64,000 nucleotides of DNA, taken from assembly GCF_910592395.1 (NCBI RefSeq), contig NC_088312.1, forward strand, positions 18,977,292-19,041,291. Direction: 5' to 3'. This stretch comes from Lineus longissimus. Lineage: Eukaryota; Nemertea; Pilidiophora; Heteronemertea; Lineidae. The number at the start of each line of letters is the position of its first letter. Positions within the stretch are counted from its first letter, which is position 1. The position numbers and the translations under genes are program-made. The notes under the pieces are model-generated. The model saw nothing but the letters and a program-made list of their open reading frames with translations, had not been told where the DNA came from and searched no databases. Below are positions 54,901 through 64,000 of this stretch, in pieces.

Positions 54901-57900
54901 AATTTAGACTCCTTATCAAACCTAACTGGAAAAGATTTGAAAAGTGAAAAGATGATCGTTTTTGTCGTGATGAGGCTGTCGTAATACCTCAGTCTCTTTT
55001 CTCCTATAGCCGTCTGAAAAAATGAATAAGGTATGTTTGTGGGGATAATATTGCATGCGTTATTTAGGTTCAAGTTGACTTTATAATATTGAGTTTTTGC
55101 AAAGCCCCTGAAACGCCAATGCCAACCCCATTCTTCGACATCCTGATCACAATTTCAAACAATGGGGGTAGGTGTTGTATTTTCGGGGGCTTTGTGGGAA
55201 CTCCTTGATAATTCCAGGCCTTAACATTAACTGCACCATGACCATAACCCCACAAAACATGAAAGATATGTTGGTAACTGATGTGAATATATCTAGAAAA
55301 ATTTCAGGCATGTCAATGTGAAAAACAAATTCTTGTGATCCAGAGACTGTACATAACAAGTAACTCTGTAAAGATGTGACTGGCCAGAGATGTTTTTGAC
55401 CTCTGGAGCATCAGTGTGCCAATGGGTGGGGGCCTTTTAGTATCAGACATCTGTGTCCATGGATTCCTAGCTTTGGGATGAGGGGAGGCAAAATACCCTG
55501 AACATCTTAGGTGATGGATACAAAAAACATGACGCATCCATTGCGAATATTCAGGATTGGGATTTTTTGGTAACATTTGTTAAGCGTTTGGTGTAAAGTG
55601 CTTTTTGCAAGGACTCAATCCTGGGCCAAAAGTCAAAGTTAACACATTATTTCTAATTTCAATTCCCCAAATTATATATATTGATAAAAGAGAGTGAGAA
55701 CAATATTATCTGCAAGTATAACTTTTAATGTAACATTTTGGAAGAATTATGTTGTCGGTGTCTGATGAAAACTGGTCCAAAATTTTATCGTATGAAATGT
55801 CAGATAGAGTCACATTCTACAGAGGGCTATGATTCTGTTATCTTCATGTGCCTGTGATCAATGCCAAAAATCGTGTAGGGGAGTCATGATATCAAGGTCT
55901 GTGTTAGCTGAAAGGGAAACACATGTTTTTAGTGCGAAGTTTTCATCAGACATTGAGAATGTTGGCATGAGTATGACTGCTGAAATCTTAAGTCTCTAAA
56001 TTCCTGCATCAATATCGATATACTCCTTCTCGAATTGATTCAGGTAAACAATGCCAAGCTTGTGGTGTTATAAAATATCTTGTAGGAACATTACGAACCT
56101 ATCTGGAGTAAGGGTTCTCCCATTTATACCTCCTGATCTTGTGCATTTTGTCTGCCACACCTTGACGTCCCGCATGTATTTCTAATTTCTTGATAGAACC
56201 GTTATGGATTTCTGGTGTCTGTGGAAGGGACTTGATTTTTGAACCAGTTAAGGGCAAGTTTTAAAAGGGGAATTCTATCCAACTCTTTTATTTGACACTT
56301 TGTGGATAACTTTACTGTGAAAGATCTGTTCCACTAAAAGTTTAGAAAATATAGCAATTGAGGAGTACTTTATCATGCAATAGAACAAACATCGAAGTTT
56401 CAACCCGACAGAGCCAGATAATGGAATCGACAGAACAATAGATTTTGCCAAAGACTTAAAATCTTATAATCTTAGCTCTCACAAGAGCTGTCCACCATTT
56501 CGTTTCATTTTCCTTATGGAAATTTTGTTACATTTCTTCAAAATAAGCTTTCAAAAGCCTGGTTTTATCCACATTTTTGTGGTGACAACTTTTGAAAAAT
56601 GCCCTTCAGTACCCGTTATTCTTTTCCAGGAGGGGAATAGCCCGGTAAGGGAACACATTAATATCAGTAATAAGTTTATTAACCATTTTTGGAAGGTCAC
56701 TGGGTCGTCTCCGTACAGACACTTATTCCGTGCCTGCCATCGCAGGCCACCATTACTGAAGACTCCCAGAATATTAAGGTTTTCACAGGCGAGTGAAAAT
56801 AGGAAAAAACATAGCGATAAATCAACAGGCCCTAATAAACTTGCGCGACATACAGGCACAAAACAATTCGCACATAAAATCAGTCATGTCCAGGTTTTAT
56901 ATGTGTTTTCTGTGGGTTTTGGGGGTGCTGATTGATTGCTAATTGATATCTTCACGTGCCTGTGACAACATGGCGTAATGGAAGTCTGTTTTGGCAGAGA
57001 GAATATCCTTCAGTCTGCTTGGAGAATGGTCACTCTCACTGGGACAATATGTGCTGGCTTCAGGGAGTTGGGTCTTCTTGTGACACTGCCTGATGCCTTT
57101 CACTCATACTTGAGGTACATCTTTTATCTACAAAGGTTCTTTTTTTTCCAAATCTTGGTGACAATAAATAAAACTTAAAGAGTGAGTCAATCTTTACGTC
57201 ATTACTCTCTTAAAGAAATACATTTATGGGATCTTTGCCACATTCGCTGCGTTCAGCTGGGGATTCTTAGAAAGGTTACAGTTGTACCGTGTCCTTGCCA
57301 GAAACTGTATAAACCCTTGCATGATGGGCTGTGCTTGGCAGGAATTTGCGCAAATTCAGTTACGACCTCTGTCAAACATCTGATTGTTTCCTGTATCATG
57401 ACGTCGTGCTCAATGGGCCATTTCAATCACCTGATTTGATTCGAATCAGAGTCACTATCCTGAAATGCAGGCACAGGACATCATGTGTTTTGACTGCTAG
57501 AGTGCCCCCTGGTGGGCCCCCTGGAAACCTTCTGAAGCGTTTGCACTTCTGACCTGTTTTAGAATGACTGACTGCATGAGATGGTTAGAGTGCTCAGTTT
57601 GGGTGAGGGTAAGGCTACATGCATGTAGGAATGTGCTCGTTCCCCTGCATTGTGAGTCAGCTCAACGCATATGTTATATTAAGGATTCCCTGAAAATTGC
57701 AAGAGTTGTGCCTGATCCTTTCAGGAACAGAAAACGTCACTTGTGGCATTAATGAGGCAAAAGTTGGTATGGAAAGTCACGTTTTTCTGTGACCTTCTGA
57801 GAGCTTCTGCCCAACTGCCCCTCAAGCTTCAGCTATGTATTTAACTTGTGTAGTCACAGTGCCCAATTGATCAACCGTATTGCGGGAACCAGATTTCTGG

Positions 57901-60900
57901 TAACAATAGACCAGCCCGATCTTTTGTGACTGGTGAAATTGAGAGGTTTGAATAGTGCGTTTCGCCCCACTATGATTCATCTGAGAAAAGATTGGGGCAA
58001 GTCTTTTGTGGCCCCATACCCAGTACATTTGTTCGATTAGGCACCGTAGTAGTGAGTGCTCCTGGCCGTCTGATACATGAATGAAATTATTTGCATGATT
58101 TCAGCAGATGTTTGAGAAAATCTTTGCTAAGATTACCGAGATTCTCCACGATCCTTCGAAGGTTGGTCGAAACTCCCCCGGCTTTCGGTGCATCATGCTT
58201 GGCGCTGCAACCTGTGTGATATAGACCCCGGGGGCGGAACATCATCTTCATTCTTCGTTGTTGTTCATTTTGTGTAGTGCAGGGGGTCAGGAATCATGTT
58301 ACTGCGTATGTCATCCAGTCTCATCGCCATTCGTCATCATCATCATCCTGGTCCTGAGGATCTTTTCCTTCATTGTCCATCTCCATGTAGCTGTGGGAGA
58401 GCTGGGGTCGATACTGTACAACTGTTACCCTTTCGCTGTAGGTGACGTGAATAGCACATCGTGAACATGCCCCGTGACGTGCAGATGACGTGCACAGCAC
58501 GTCGTGCCCCACTTAAAAATTGATTCACCAGCACTTGGTCGCACCCTCTCTAAACATGCCAGACGCACTCGGGGATAATTAGTTTCATCATTATCATTTC
58601 CATTTTGAACCCCAAATCATCTGCATCTGCGAACTTTCTTTGAAAGCTGTGTATATGCTGTGGTTTGTTTGTGGTTTGTGCACTTCTTTCTCAAACATCT
58701 GCCGAAACTCCTCTGCACGCCAGCTTGCGTGTATTCATCACGTAGCATGTGGGTTCAAGCAAACTGTACAGTTTGCATGGTCAGGCAAATGTACAGAAAT
58801 GTCAGAAATTGTAAATAGTGTATCTTGGACATGTTTGAGGCCTAGGAGAGGAGGGAGGGAGTGGACACACAATCATCTCAAAATATTTTGTAAAAAGTGC
58901 CTTCCCCTTTAATCAACCACAATCTTTCGTAGCCTTTTTGAACAGGGATGCCTGTCCTTGGCTTCCCATATTAAACCCCTGATCTAATTTTAAAGGGAAC
59001 TTCAGTGTTTTCTTTTAGAATCTGGACTTTGTTTGAAAACATATTTGCTTGCAGTACAGAAAATAATCTCTCAAGCTCATAGTCAGTTGTGAACTTTTTG
59101 GCCAAAATTTGAGCTTGCTGCTTCACTTTATTTTCGTCATATGTTTCTCTTGTGTTGTTTTGTAACATGTTTCAATATCTGTATGAATTTTGAAGGTTTT
59201 CTAACTATCTTTATTTCTCCCTCGTTCCAGGCCCCATCCAGCCTCCTGGACGCTCTCGAGTCTCACCTGGCCTCTCTGGAAGGGAAGAAAGGAGGCTCTA
59301 CACCAACTGGAAGCGGGTAAGGAATGTTCTATGTACAAGCGCCAAACTCATGGAAATGGGTTTGAGTCGTACCCTGATTGTACCCTGAAGAAGGAGAGTA
59401 CCTTTACTGACACATGATGGATTCAGATCCAAGTCTTTGGAAGTTCTCAAGATGTTAGATAACTGAACATTTTCCCATCTTTCATTACAGTGCTTTGGAA
59501 GTACTCGAGATGTTAGATAACTGAACATTTTCCCATCTTTCATTAGGGATCACGTCCAAAGTCCGCACGCGATATTCGCCGGCGAAATTCACCCTACAGT
59601 ATTTCGCCTGCGAAATCTGTCCGAAAATCGACCGGCGAATGTCAGGCGATAATATGAAATCGCCGGAATGTCAGATGCGAAATTCGCCCACAATCGCGCC
59701 TTTTCTTCGATTTCGCCCCAAAAATCGCTCCAGGCGATAATGGAGCGATTTTACGAAATTGGTGGCTCTTGCATGCTTGTCCGATATTCGGAACGATTTT
59801 GCAACGACTTTCGTCTTGTTTTATTGGCGGAAAAGTGCAGTCACGTAAACAAATCGGGCCATACTAAACAGCGTCCACCAGGTTTAAACACATACATACA
59901 TTAAAGCCATCAAAGTAAAATCTAATGGTCATAAACGAAATAAGCATGAAATTTTCATGAAATGTATTTTTTATGGTGTACATATTACGTTTTGGCCACA
60001 AAATTTTATTTTGACGACTTTATACCCGACTTTAAACCTGGTGAACGCTGGTGAACGCTGGTGGGCGCTGTTTAGGATAACCGGATACTACAACGATCTT
60101 GATTGGTTGGCTGAGACTCGGAAACATAAGCCTAACTATGATTAGCTGTATGATTCGGTACATTCCGCCACACTCCTTCGGAATACATACCATAATACTA
60201 AGAACCTCAAACCTCTGTGCCAAATTTGTGTAGCTCCTCGTGGATAGATGTGATGTATATGATTACTGCAGTCAGGTTGACCGGGAATTCCAGTTTGTGT
60301 TTTTGTTTGGTCTGCTATCAGCTGATGTCGGAATACGCATACTACTACACATGTAGGCCTCTAATATCTTTCCGATGGTTGGTGAGAGCGAATTAGGCGC
60401 GATTATTATTTTCGCCTGCGATTTTTATTTAGTCTGAATTTTCGCCTGATCATAATAGAATCGCCGAAGCAGGGAGCGATTTGGAGGCGAATGAGTGTGG
60501 CGATATTCGACCAGGCGAATTTTCGCCCCGATTCGCGCAGCGAATATTCGCGTGCGGACTTTGGACGTGATCCCTTACAGTGCTTTGGAAGTACTCGAGA
60601 TGTTAGATAACTGAACATTTTCCCATCTTTTCTTACAGTGCTTTACAGTGCTTTGGAAGTACTCAACATGCTAAAGATGTTGGATAACTGAACATTTTCC
60701 CATCTTCTATTACAGTTCTTTGGAAGCACTCAAGATGTTGGATAACTGAACATTTTCCCATCTTTTATTACAGTTCTTTGGAAGTTATCAAGATGTTGGA
60801 TAACTGAACATTTTCCCATCTTTCATTACAGTTCTTTGGAAGTACTCAAGATGTTGGATATCTGAACATTTTCCCATCTTTCATTACAGTTCTTTGGAAG

Positions 60901-63533
60901 TTATCAAGATGTTGGATAACTGAACATTTTCCCATCTTTTAATACAGTTCTTTGGAAGTTATCAAGATGTTGGATAACTGAACATTTTCCCATCTTTTAT
61001 TGCAGTGCTGAGGTCACTGCCCGGCCAGCTGGCTTCACAAATACTGTCAATAACTTCTCAAAAGCCTCGTCAGGTGGCATTGGGGCATCGAGCGTGTCGC
61101 CGACGCTGGGCGGGATCACAGACGACGAGCGGAGGAAGGCTCTGGAACAGGAGGAACAGACCATGCAACAATTAAAGGTGGGTTGTGGACTACCTTGGGA
61201 AGACATTCTGGGTCATGGAGAGCATGAGGAGGAATTCATACTCTGGGTTCAGAGGTTGTTGCAGGCACCTCTGATGACCCCCCCCCTGCAGACTGGCAAT
61301 GTGCAATGTCGCAATGCTGCAGCATGGGATGAATATCAAACTGATTTGATTTTATCACACATTGCAGCAATGAGTGATTTTGCCCATAGACGAGCTGTCC
61401 TTTTATCGCTCATTGCAGCAATAGATATTGCACATCTCTGCAGTAAAAATGCTTGTCTGCAGTGCACTTAATCTGGAAATTAAGAAGACGTCAAATTTGA
61501 TGCTCGATATAGCCTCACTATGCTAGTTCAACTACGGTTCTTGCATATTTGAATGCTTGATAATATAACACATGATCGCTGCAAGACTGTTAGATGCATG
61601 GTTTTCTAAGTGACCTGTGCTTGTATGATAAACTAACTTGAAATTGACATCCAAGAAGTACTAATTCAGCAATTGTTGGCAGTATTTTAAAAGCAGCGTC
61701 AAACGTAATATAGAGGGCACTGTCGTAGTTAGTTTCACTTGTACTGTTATGTTGATAGTTACTAGTTCATCGCCCTACATTTCGTAAATCATATCGGCCA
61801 ATCCAAAATTTATTTTTTCCATGGTTATTTTCTGTTAGACATTACTTTTATGCACATTATGCCAACACTTTGTGGGGTGCATTCAACCAGGAGAAAGAAA
61901 AATATAAAATACAGAAAAATATTTGACTTTTAGCAATAATGTTGGAGAAAATGTTTCATGTTTGATTTTCAACCTGTTTCAAGCAAGTGGAGTTTTGACA
62001 AATTCCTGTAGATGGCGCAGAAAGTTGTTCGGCTTTTCAGGGCCCATGCAAACATTGTAACGACAATGTCAAAAGCTGATGGCGCTGTGTCATCTGTTTG
62101 TAGTTTCATCATCAGGCGAGATGAGCTAACGAAGAGCTTACAGGGTTGGCAATGACGTGACAATGATGCTATGGATCTTGCGAGACATAATTGGTTTCGC
62201 CATCCTTGTCGTTTTCTGGCATAAAAACCAACCCAATGAGCCCTGAAAAGTTACACGATTAACTGCGCCCCCTTGTCAATTTGTTGGGCCACGGTTTCAT
62301 AACTGCTCCGTCAATGTCGCCCCGACACCCCAGAGACCTCTCGCTCCCCTTGAATGCACCCCCCTCCCCTGAATGTTCATATACTTCTCTCTGTCAACAG
62401 ATGGCTGCATCCCCCACACAACCAATGCCGGTGAGCTTTATTTACATCTAACACCACGCTGGTTCATCGAATTGCGGATACCAGTTACGAGCCACATTAG
62501 ACGAGTTTCACATTCACGACATATCCTAAAACACCTTGGTTACAATGCACAACTGTTTACAGTGTACATTGCACTCGTTTTAGTGGCAGCGGTTAATTGT
62601 CAATTTCATATGCCACAATAAATCCTGGCAAGTCTATTGCTGTCCGTAGCAGGTGTACTGAGAAACTGTGGAATTTTTGCGAGCATTCAGCGTCACAAAT
62701 TTTACGACGGATTAAAGTACAAGATAAAACACATGAAAATCTGTAAGAAATAGATTCATTGACAAGAAATCCAGCAATTTATAAAAGTACATGGACTTCA
62801 TTTTAGCATGGCAAAAATTTCATGGTTTGAAGTTTTCAATCTGATGAGCCAGTATGAACACAATCCCAAGTCAACCCACTGTTTACCTGTTTATTCTCCA
62901 ATCCTTCCATTTGTTTTTTTCACACTTTTTTTACACGAATTGACTTAATTCACATGCTCTCCCATAGCATAACAATTAGCGCTTTCTGACAGCTATTGGA
63001 AATGTCAATAGGTTCTGTGTGAAATCGGCAAAAGTGGTTGATTTGGGATTATCTAATTGTTGTGCTTTTCCTTCTCTTTCTGTTTTTTTTCTGGGGATGT
63101 GGTGATAACTCATTCAGGTGACAAAACATAGTACTAAAACGTACTTCTCCAAATAAAATTTGGAATGTTGTCTTACATGTTCATGTTAGTATGTTTGATT
63201 GACAGCAGAAAAACTCTCCGTAGAACTTTGAAATTTCGAAATCGAACAACTATTTTGAAAGCATATTTTGCAAGTTTGGGTCTTTCCAAAAGCTGCATTT
63301 TAACATGAATTTTTTGTTTGTTCTGGGCACTAGCTGCCTCATCCCTGATAACAAGATGAAAAATATATTTAAAAAAAAAAGTAAACTTATCATTTTTCCC
63401 TAATTGCACCAAGCCTTGTTTCATGTGCATTGTATCATGCCACACATAAAAATCGGCTTAAAATGTGCATAAACTTAAAACTAATTGTTTGGCTCCTACA
63501 ACAACTTTTCCTATTTCTGAGCAGCCGGATGAG
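27843..63533 (+). CDS. PICALM: PICALM/AP180 clathrin-assembly protein, ANTH domain and start of tail, 3' end beyond window
   Basis: This endocytic adaptor binds PtdIns(4,5)P2 through an N-terminal ANTH domain and recruits clathrin. Exons: 27843-27972, 34084-34226, 34474-34546, 38794-38896, 45976-46015, 49462-49518, then either 50238-50349 or 51174-51285, 51742-51848, 52136-52177, a 21-bp micro-exon 55010-55030, 59231-59316, 61006-61177, 62401-62430 and a possible 9-bp micro-exon 63525-63533. All join in phase. The protein starts [17 protein letters not shown]. The phosphoinositide site is intact (K28, then GPKKKH with K38, K40, H41). The ANTH core runs to [10 protein letters not shown] (residue 269), followed by [20 protein letters not shown] and a Glu-rich coiled stretch ([19 protein letters not shown]). 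NPF, DLL and clathrin-binding motifs must lie further right. The name PICALM is used for the single family member seen; the sequence does not separate it from AP180/SNAP91. Confidence 0.95.
28110..29243. other. PICALM intron 1, first part, nothing recognised
   Basis: Mixed-composition intron sequence without conserved frames, RNA genes or clear transposon ends. Confidence 0.4.
29244..29840. mobile_element. Non-autonomous element with long terminal inverted repeats (597 bp)
   Basis: The ends are CATTTTGTTATGCCCTTTTC at 29244 and the exact inverse of CATTTTGTTATGCCC ending at 29840. A second inverted block, CAGACCTTCTGTTGAAA, lies at 29337-29353 and 29715-29733. The sequence between the paired blocks has diverged. 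No transposase frame is present. Confidence 0.6.
29841..31981. other. PICALM intron 1, middle part, nothing recognised
   Basis: AT-rich intron sequence. Short open frames here match no family I know. Confidence 0.4.
31982..32068. mobile_element. 87-bp Tc1/mariner-like MITE hairpin
   Basis: CAGAATTATTTTCCCT (from 31991) pairs with AGGGAAAATAATTCTG (ending near 32060). The outer bases CAGGTTGGC and GGCCACCCTG also pair with mismatches. It is flanked by TA on both sides (31980-31981 and 32069-32070), the usual Tc1/mariner target duplication. Confidence 0.7.
32697..33590. mobile_element. Foldback-like element: two inverted arrays of GTAAAAAAGGTACAG
   Basis: The left array (32697-32872) is built of 14-16-base GTAAAAAAGGTACAG units. 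The right array (33421-33590) is the same in reverse complement. The unit variants occur in the same order from the outside in (…GGTACGGTAAAA…, then GGAAAAAAAGG, then AAAAATGGGGACTAGG), so the outer ~75 bases are almost perfect inverted repeats. The 550-bp centre has no coding sequence. Confidence 0.75.
34547..38793. other. PICALM intron, no gene seen
   Basis: It holds a hairpin-forming block at 36031-36128 (TTGTCTGCAGG paired with CCTGCAGACAA) whose end recurs at 61256, and otherwise unrecognised sequence. Confidence 0.4.
38897..43529. other. PICALM intron, no gene seen
   Basis: Unrecognised intron sequence with a C-homopolymer run near 40508. No conserved reading frame on either strand. 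Confidence 0.4.
43530..44295. repeat. 68-69-bp tandem repeat, about 11 copies
   Basis: ATTGACACC-ttgTTCATTCAGCATCC units recur at about 43534, 43602, 43670, 43738 and onward. The middle units are nearly identical and the ends are degenerate. It lies in a PICALM intron and is non-coding. Confidence 0.85.
44815..44869 (+). repeat. Candidate tRNA-derived SINE head
   Basis: A box-like TGGTCTATTGG (44815-44825) and B box-like GGTTCTCATCC (44859-44869) are separated by 33 bases, as in a tRNA-type Pol III promoter. The rest does not form a tRNA cloverleaf that I can defend, so this is more likely a SINE remnant than a tRNA gene. Confidence 0.4.
46302..49353 (-). mobile_element. I/Jockey-type LINE, internally deleted and frameshifted, with target-site duplication
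   Basis: On the minus strand, 48818-47754 encodes an apurinic-type endonuclease ([40 protein letters not shown]). It is followed by reverse transcriptase parts ([67 protein letters not shown] with ADD). The sequence then jumps to an RNase H-end segment ([32 protein letters not shown]), so the middle is deleted near 46640. There are frameshifts near 47935, 47135 and 46960. The 3' tail is (GAA)n. GAAGGTTATC occurs at 46292-46301 and 49354-49363, a 10-bp target duplication. It sits in a PICALM intron, antisense to the gene. Confidence 0.92.
50238..50349 (+). other. PICALM: PICALM alternative exon 7a
   Basis: 112 bp, phase 0 in and phase 1 out, with acceptor GGTTTTTCAG and donor GTAAGT. It encodes [20 protein letters not shown] and continues [17 protein letters not shown]. 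It corresponds to the NELTNGVINAAF segment of human PICALM (about residues 183-219). Confidence 0.93.
51174..51285 (+). other. PICALM: PICALM alternative exon 7b
   Basis: 112 bp with the same phases as exon 7a, acceptor TCTTATTTCAG and donor GTAAGT. It encodes [20 protein letters not shown] then [17 protein letters not shown]. It differs from 7a at 9 of 37 residues and strongly at silent sites. Confidence 0.93.
51454..51560. mobile_element. Partial pogo/Tigger-like terminal sequence
   Basis: After TA, the sequence CAGTAGAAACTCCGTTAGCA followed by GACACC resembles the end of the neighbouring MITE at 51856 and Tc1/mariner-pogo ends in general. The right end was not found. Confidence 0.35.
51856..52023. 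mobile_element. Tc1/mariner-type MITE abutting a PICALM 5' splice site
   Basis: The left end is CAGCGGAACCCCCTTTAAAC and the right end, read inversely, is CAGTAACACCTCTATCAAG. Both have TA outside. The left TA is the final TA of the donor GTGAGTA of exon 51742-51848. Internal GACACCTCTC and GAGAGGTGCC blocks also pair. Confidence 0.55.
52178..55009. other. PICALM intron, no gene seen
   Basis: A 93-codon open frame near 52601 matches no family I know. The rest is AT-rich intron. Confidence 0.4.
55010..55030 (+). other. PICALM: PICALM 21-bp micro-exon
   Basis: The acceptor TTTTCTCCTATAG and donor GTATGT bracket CCG TCT GAA AAA ATG AAT AAG (PSEKMNK), phase 0/0. It falls between DIPDLAK and [10 protein letters not shown], where human PICALM has no extra residues, so it is probably an optional insert at the end of the ANTH domain. 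Confidence 0.6.
58105..58161 (+). other. PICALM: Candidate PICALM cassette exon (57 bp)
   Basis: Acceptor GCATGATTTCAG and a weaker donor GTTGGT flank 19 open codons ([19 protein letters not shown]), phase 0/0, matching the phase of both neighbours. I know of no PICALM homologue with this segment. It could be a chance match. Confidence 0.3.
59231..59316 (+). other. PICALM: PICALM exon after the ANTH core
   Basis: Acceptor CTCGTTCCAG and donor GTAAGG, phase 0 in and 2 out. It encodes [20 protein letters not shown], closely matching vertebrate PICALM, then GGSTPTGS. Confidence 0.94.
59434..61005 (+). repeat. 58-69-bp minisatellite whose units contain 3' splice sites
   Basis: Units start CTTTGGAAG and end GAACATTTTCCCATCTTTCATTACAG (split here at CCC for reading). 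Copies begin near 59434, 59493, 60583, 60652, 60718, 60776, 60835, 60893 and 60951. The last unit ends CCCATCTTTTATTGCAG, the real acceptor of exon 61006-61177. A transposon splits the array at 59546-60574. Confidence 0.93.
59546..60574. mobile_element. PIF/Harbinger-like non-autonomous transposon (1029 bp)
   Basis: The 27-bp terminal inverted repeats are perfect, starting GGGATCACGTCCAAAGTCCG at 59546 and ending with its inverse at 60574, and similarity continues inward (ATTCGC). The 3-bp target duplication is TTA (59543-59545 and 60575-60577). Both the TTA duplication and the GGG start fit PIF/Harbinger. The subterminal parts are rich in GGCGAA/TTCGCC. No transposase is present. Confidence 0.85.
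61006..61177 (+). other. PICALM: PICALM tail exon with coiled-coil start
   Basis: Phase 2 in and 0 out, donor GTGGGT. It encodes [18 protein letters not shown] then [21 protein letters not shown]. The second part aligns with DEREKQAALEEEQARLKAL of human PICALM. Confidence 0.88.
61178..62400. other. PICALM intron with a repeated TTGCAGGCACC element, no gene seen
   Basis: The stretch 61256-61294 closely matches 36094-36127 (TTGTTGCAGGCACCT, GATGACCCC, CTGCAGAC). The surrounding 61290-61465 has several ATTGCAGCAATG-like short palindromes. Confidence 0.5.
62401..62430 (+). other. PICALM: PICALM 30-bp exon
   Basis: Acceptor CTCTGTCAACAG and donor GTGAGC flank ten codons, [10 protein letters not shown], phase 0/0. 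Pro/Ser/Gln composition fits the disordered tail. Confidence 0.6.
63525..63533 (+). other. PICALM: Possible PICALM 9-bp micro-exon
   Basis: TATTTCTGAGCAG, then CCGGATGAG, then GTAAGT: both splice sites are good and the phase is 0/0 (Pro-Asp-Glu). Its tiny size makes chance a real alternative. Confidence 0.4.
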
Positions 63534-63843
63534 GTAAGTGTTTGTCTGAACTAATTCAATGTAGCATAATGTGATTTATAACAGGCAACTGGAGTTTACC
63601 ATGACTAAAAAGTAACAGTAGACATACTACCAATGCCAGGACATTTGAAGAAAAAAATTATTTCAAAGATGTTTATTATGTCATGGTATGTTCCAGATGC
63701 CTGCTGACTTTGTGTGAATATTTGAGTGATTTCAAAATGACAGTGGTAATTTTTAGATAGCAAATATATATTGTAAATAGCAATCTATTCTAGTAATGCT
63801 ATACTTAATGAGAGTGCAGTTGAAAGGATTTAATTTGGATATG

Positions 63844-63899
63844 AAGTTGGCCTTTACATTAATTGACACTTGAAATTAAATTAATGTAAAGGCCAACTT
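63844..63899. repeat. Perfect 21-bp-arm hairpin
   Basis: AAGTTGGCCTTTACATTAAT plus T (63844-63864) is exactly complementary to 63879-63899, with a 14-base loop. Pairing stops outside the arms. Confidence 0.85.
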
Positions 63900-64000
63900 G
63901 ATAATTCTGCTCCGAGTAATTTGACTTGTTAAATACCCGCTGGAGCCAAGTGTAGGCAACCACAGTAACGTCAAAAACAGAGACAGCTACTGAGGAATCA

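Overview
The window is a piece of animal nuclear genome. It carries intron-rich genes with GT-AG splicing, 3' splice sites with pyrimidine tracts, and many transposon remnants. The three genes are chromatin and endocytosis genes: KDM1A (LSD1), a single DNMT3-type de novo DNA methyltransferase, and a PICALM/AP180-type clathrin adaptor. A full PWWP-ADD-methyltransferase DNMT3 is missing from flies and nematodes. Together with LINE families of the CR1 and I/Jockey kinds and frequent TACATGTA palindromes, this suggests a non-ecdysozoan invertebrate bilaterian, such as a lancelet, hemichordate, echinoderm or lophotrochozoan. The sequence alone does not let me name the species.

Layout. Positions 1-4731 (+) hold the last ten exons of KDM1A, truncated by the left edge. 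Positions 4732-8837 are intergenic or 3'UTR sequence with two dead LINE tails. Positions 8838-23137 (-) hold a complete DNMT3 gene of 20 coding exons, convergent with KDM1A. My joined exons total 6879 coding bases and stay in phase throughout, giving about 2292 residues, more than twice human DNMT3A (912). The extra length is a repeat-built N-terminus of about 1650 residues ahead of the PWWP domain. Positions 23138-27842 lie between the divergent DNMT3 and PICALM start codons. This stretch carries a CR1/L2-like LINE fragment, a 1.4-kb terminal-inverted-repeat element with an internal satellite, a TATA box and a small piggyBac-like MITE. From 27843 to the right edge (+) is the PICALM/AP180 gene: a complete ANTH domain, then the start of the disordered tail, continuing past the window.

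Function. KDM1A removes methyl groups from H3K4, and DNMT3 ADD domains bind H3 tails that are unmethylated at K4. The two convergent neighbours therefore act in consecutive steps of one silencing pathway. PICALM is unrelated to these: it recruits clathrin to PtdIns(4,5)P2 membranes and sorts SNAREs.

The most unusual points are: (i) the giant DNMT3 N-terminus, with a motif YGLR-x4-K-x2-LFQ-x-K repeated three times and several in-frame repeat families; (ii) two tandem 112-bp exons in PICALM that encode alternative versions of one ANTH helical segment and can only be used one at a time without a frameshift; (iii) a minisatellite in PICALM whose units each carry a copy of a 3' splice site, split by a Harbinger-like transposon with a TTA target duplication; and (iv) several well-bounded non-autonomous DNA transposons.
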